Source: Opisthocomus hoazin
Lineage: Eukaryota > Chordata > Aves > Opisthocomiformes > Opisthocomidae
DNA length: 64,000 bases
Reading direction: 5' to 3'
NCBI RefSeq assembly: GCF_030867145.1
Contig: NC_134414.1
Location: forward strand, 17,874,518-17,938,517
Shown here: piece after piece, positions 62,060 to 64,000 of the stretch
Position numbering within the stretch: position 1 is the first letter of the stretch
How the letters are laid out: every line of letters starts with the position of its first letter
The notes under the pieces: generated by a model
What the model was told of the DNA's origin: nothing
Seen by the model: the letters and a program-made list of their open reading frames with translations, nothing else
Databases searched by the model: none
Position numbers and translations under genes: made by a program

Positions 62060-62560
62060 TCTGGTTGTCCTTTGTCAGCCTTCTTTGTGGCAACTGTGCC
62101 CTTTCTGAGATGGATTGACAAGAAACTTTCGAATATTCAAGGTGTCAGTGCATCAAACAATGATATTTTCTGCGTTGTGGTTTCTGTCTCTAATAAGCAT
62201 TAACATTTTTGACTGCTGCTGATCATTGAGTTGCCATTGTAAAAGAACTATGTACAGCGATTCCAAGATCTTTCTACAGTGTTAAAGCTAATGTAAATCT
62301 CATCACTATGTGGATGCAATTGAGATTATTTTTTTCCACGTACATTAGTGCATGCTTCCTACATTTCATTTTCCTCCATCTTTGTACCTCCCTGACATTT
62401 AAGGTTGTAACATCCTTCTGCTGCTTTTCAAGAAAGGAAAAAATGGAAGCTGATTATAAACATCTATATCAGCAGCAAGATACGTTACTCAATGTTAACA
62501 CCATTTTTCCAATCTGATCTCCAGAGTTTTTTGATGGTTCTGATAAATAGTAAGGCTCCT
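62060..62560 (-). mobile_element. Ancient CR1-like LINE remnant, reverse orientation
   Basis: A good ordered match to the antisense of an old amniote CR1 ORF2: tttttgactgctgctgatca (about 62,207) followed by ttgagttgcc, then tatgtacagcgattccaaga (about 62,250), ttgagattatttttttccac (about 62,320) and acctccctgacatttaagg. There is no coding frame. It is antisense to ARHGAP42. Confidence 0.6.
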
Positions 62561-63477
62561 TCGAGATCCAGAAGGGAATTACTTGGCAGGAAAGAGAAAT
62601 GCCAATAGTGATAATACAGAAAAATGTGATTCTGTTATAAGAAGCTGCAATCGAGTTAAGTACTTGTTGCTGCCTTCATGCACTGGCAGTTGCGAAACCA
62701 GTTTGGTAGGTCTATCCTGTGAGATTCCAGATCATTAAATATTTTACTGGCCTAAAGCCCACATCCTCCTGTGTTTCTTTCGAGACGAATACTCTCACTC
62801 AGCTGGAATATTTGTTGTGTTCATTACTTAGCGGAACTCAGTCTTTAAGAGAAGAGTCTTCTGCAGCCTTCCCCACAGCTCTACAACTGCCCTACCTTCA
62901 TCCTTAAATTAGTTTTGTCTGGATTGTAAAATACACCAGGAATATATAGGTTGCTAATGAAATTTTCAGGAATATGGAGGAACAAGAGCTGTAAGCTCTT
63001 GAATTCTTGCTGGAATGGGACTTTCAGAAATATGCATCTGTGTACTTGAAAAGCTGTTGTGCGAGCACCCCTTAGTATTGCTTTTTGTTGTTTTCTTTTT
63101 TTTTTTTCCATCCAGCTCAGTTATGTCCATGTCAGAGAACAGCATTTGTTAATGTCTTATTAGTTTGACTGGTTCTGATAGTGTGAGGTTGGGATTTTTT
63201 GTTTTGTCTGTGAGTAGAAGCGCTTCCCGACAGTACCAATTTCAATGTGTGAAGTATTTCAGGGGAAGTTGTGTGGGATCTTTTTGGAGCTGTTGTCAAC
63301 CATGTCTTTTGCTGAATGTGAGTGTGAGAGGTCTAGGCAGCCATCTTTCTCCTGTTGTTATGTACTACTGGTCAAAATCCTATATTGAAATAAATAACCC
63401 TAACTGCTTTAGAGGCCCTTGGCTTTTGAATTGTTTCTTTTTCCATAATAACCCATAGATAGAATGCTTTTGTTTTC

Positions 63478-63516
63478 CCTTTTCTTTTTTTTCTTTTTTC
63501 CTTTTTTTTTTTCCCC
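63478..63516. repeat. Polypyrimidine tract
   Basis: An almost pure T/C run followed by ccccccagtagc. The AG near its end gives a splice-acceptor look, but no coding sequence of the ARHGAP42 family follows. Confidence 0.6.
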
Positions 63517-64000
63517 CAGTAGCTTAATCAAGCTTGAGAGTGTCTTGTTAGCTGTTTGGAAGTGTTTGAAAGGATAACATTAAGGGATGAGTGACTTTGG
63601 AGTTGTTAGTCTGTGTTGTCTGAAGGATCTTTCTCCTTACAATATAATGATTAATTTTTTATTAAACTCAGCTCCACAGTAGGGGCTGTCTACTCTCTCT
63701 AAACTCTGTATTCAGAGGAGGGCAATAAAAATGGTTACTGTGAACAGCCATTGTCCAAGCAGGTAGGTTTTTGGAAAGTAAGATGACCATAGCATAGAAA
63801 ACTAATTTTATCCCCTTTGTGTGTTGGAGAAGTTTTGGACTAATGCGATGTTTCCCAGAAGTGACAAAGAGAAACTCAACATTAGTGCTAGCATTTGAAA
63901 ATGGAGAAATATTTGAAAAGGTGAATCTTTGTGACTTCTAACCAGAAAATGTCAGCTGCCTTCAGTCTTCAGGGTTCTAGACATAGAGAAGAAGGAAAAA

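Larger units (their letters stand above)
45613..64000 (+). other. ARHGAP42: ARHGAP42 intron 1 (5' part)
   Basis: The rest of the window is intron. I searched it by eye for the expected exon 2 (the peptide after GALR starting with an NLS-like triplet) and found none, which fits the very large first intron of this gene in other vertebrates. Its first 400 bases remain within the CpG island; the rest is AT-rich. The intron holds three old CR1-like remnants, an inverted LTR-type element, pyrimidine-rich tracts (52,835-52,905; 63,478-63,516), a T-rich stretch (60,508-60,562) and a TA/GATA microsatellite at about 46,890-46,912. Stretches not listed separately show nothing recognisable. Confidence 0.8.

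Noticed and set aside
1-64000. CRISPR arrays, tRNA, rRNA, operons or phage genes
   Set aside because: No regularly spaced direct repeats, no cloverleaf with a recognisable T-loop, and no prokaryotic gene organisation. The composition and repeats are avian.

Overview
The window looks like nuclear DNA from a bird. Its younger repeats are avian CR1 LINEs: 3' tails end in short octamer-like repeats (gattctgtg or gattctatg) and the ORF2 fragments carry recognisable CR1 reverse-transcriptase motifs. It also holds two copies of an LTR-type element, and the only protein-coding exon I can identify has a clear vertebrate orthologue. The sequence is AT-rich apart from one strong CpG island. There is no operon structure, phage, plasmid, CRISPR array, or recognisable rRNA or tRNA.

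The one confident gene is the first coding exon of ARHGAP42 (GRAF3, a BAR-PH-RhoGAP-SH3 protein) on the + strand. The ATG is at 45,459 and the splice donor follows base 45,612. The exon lies in a CpG island of about 44.69-46.0 kb with GC boxes and an ETS-type site. In the 456 bases before the main ATG, the only other ATG is immediately followed by a stop codon (45,255-45,260), and a G-quadruplex motif lies between the two. Everything from 45,613 to the window end is read as the start of a long intron 1. I found no candidate for exon 2.

Upstream (1 to about 44.6 kb) is intergenic. It holds: a 5'-truncated CR1 on the - strand (457-1,590); a short splice-acceptor-plus-ORF candidate of unknown identity on the - strand (3,865-4,041); an old CR1 (11,020-11,825); an LTR-type element with TG...CA ends and a candidate target-site duplication (12,891-14,117), itself interrupted by a segment ending in a CR1 tail; a CR1 tail (14,833-14,967); a CR1 3' fragment (17,330-17,787); an unidentified GC-rich patch (23.18-23.76 kb); a LINE-rich block at 31.49-36.76 kb, with a 3-kb CR1 between two much older CR1-like remnants; and another CR1 tail (40,368-40,468). 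Weak MIR-like SINE cores are noted at three places.

Intron 1 holds a second, inverted copy of the LTR-type element (55,212-56,270), three ancient CR1/L3-like remnants, all antisense to the gene, two consensus CArG boxes, and a G-quadruplex motif. No previously undescribed system is evident. The most useful leads are the start-stop uORF with the 5' UTR G4, the unidentified exon-like ORF near 4 kb, and the nested LTR element. Family assignments of repeats are from memory of consensus features. Old-repeat boundaries are approximate.
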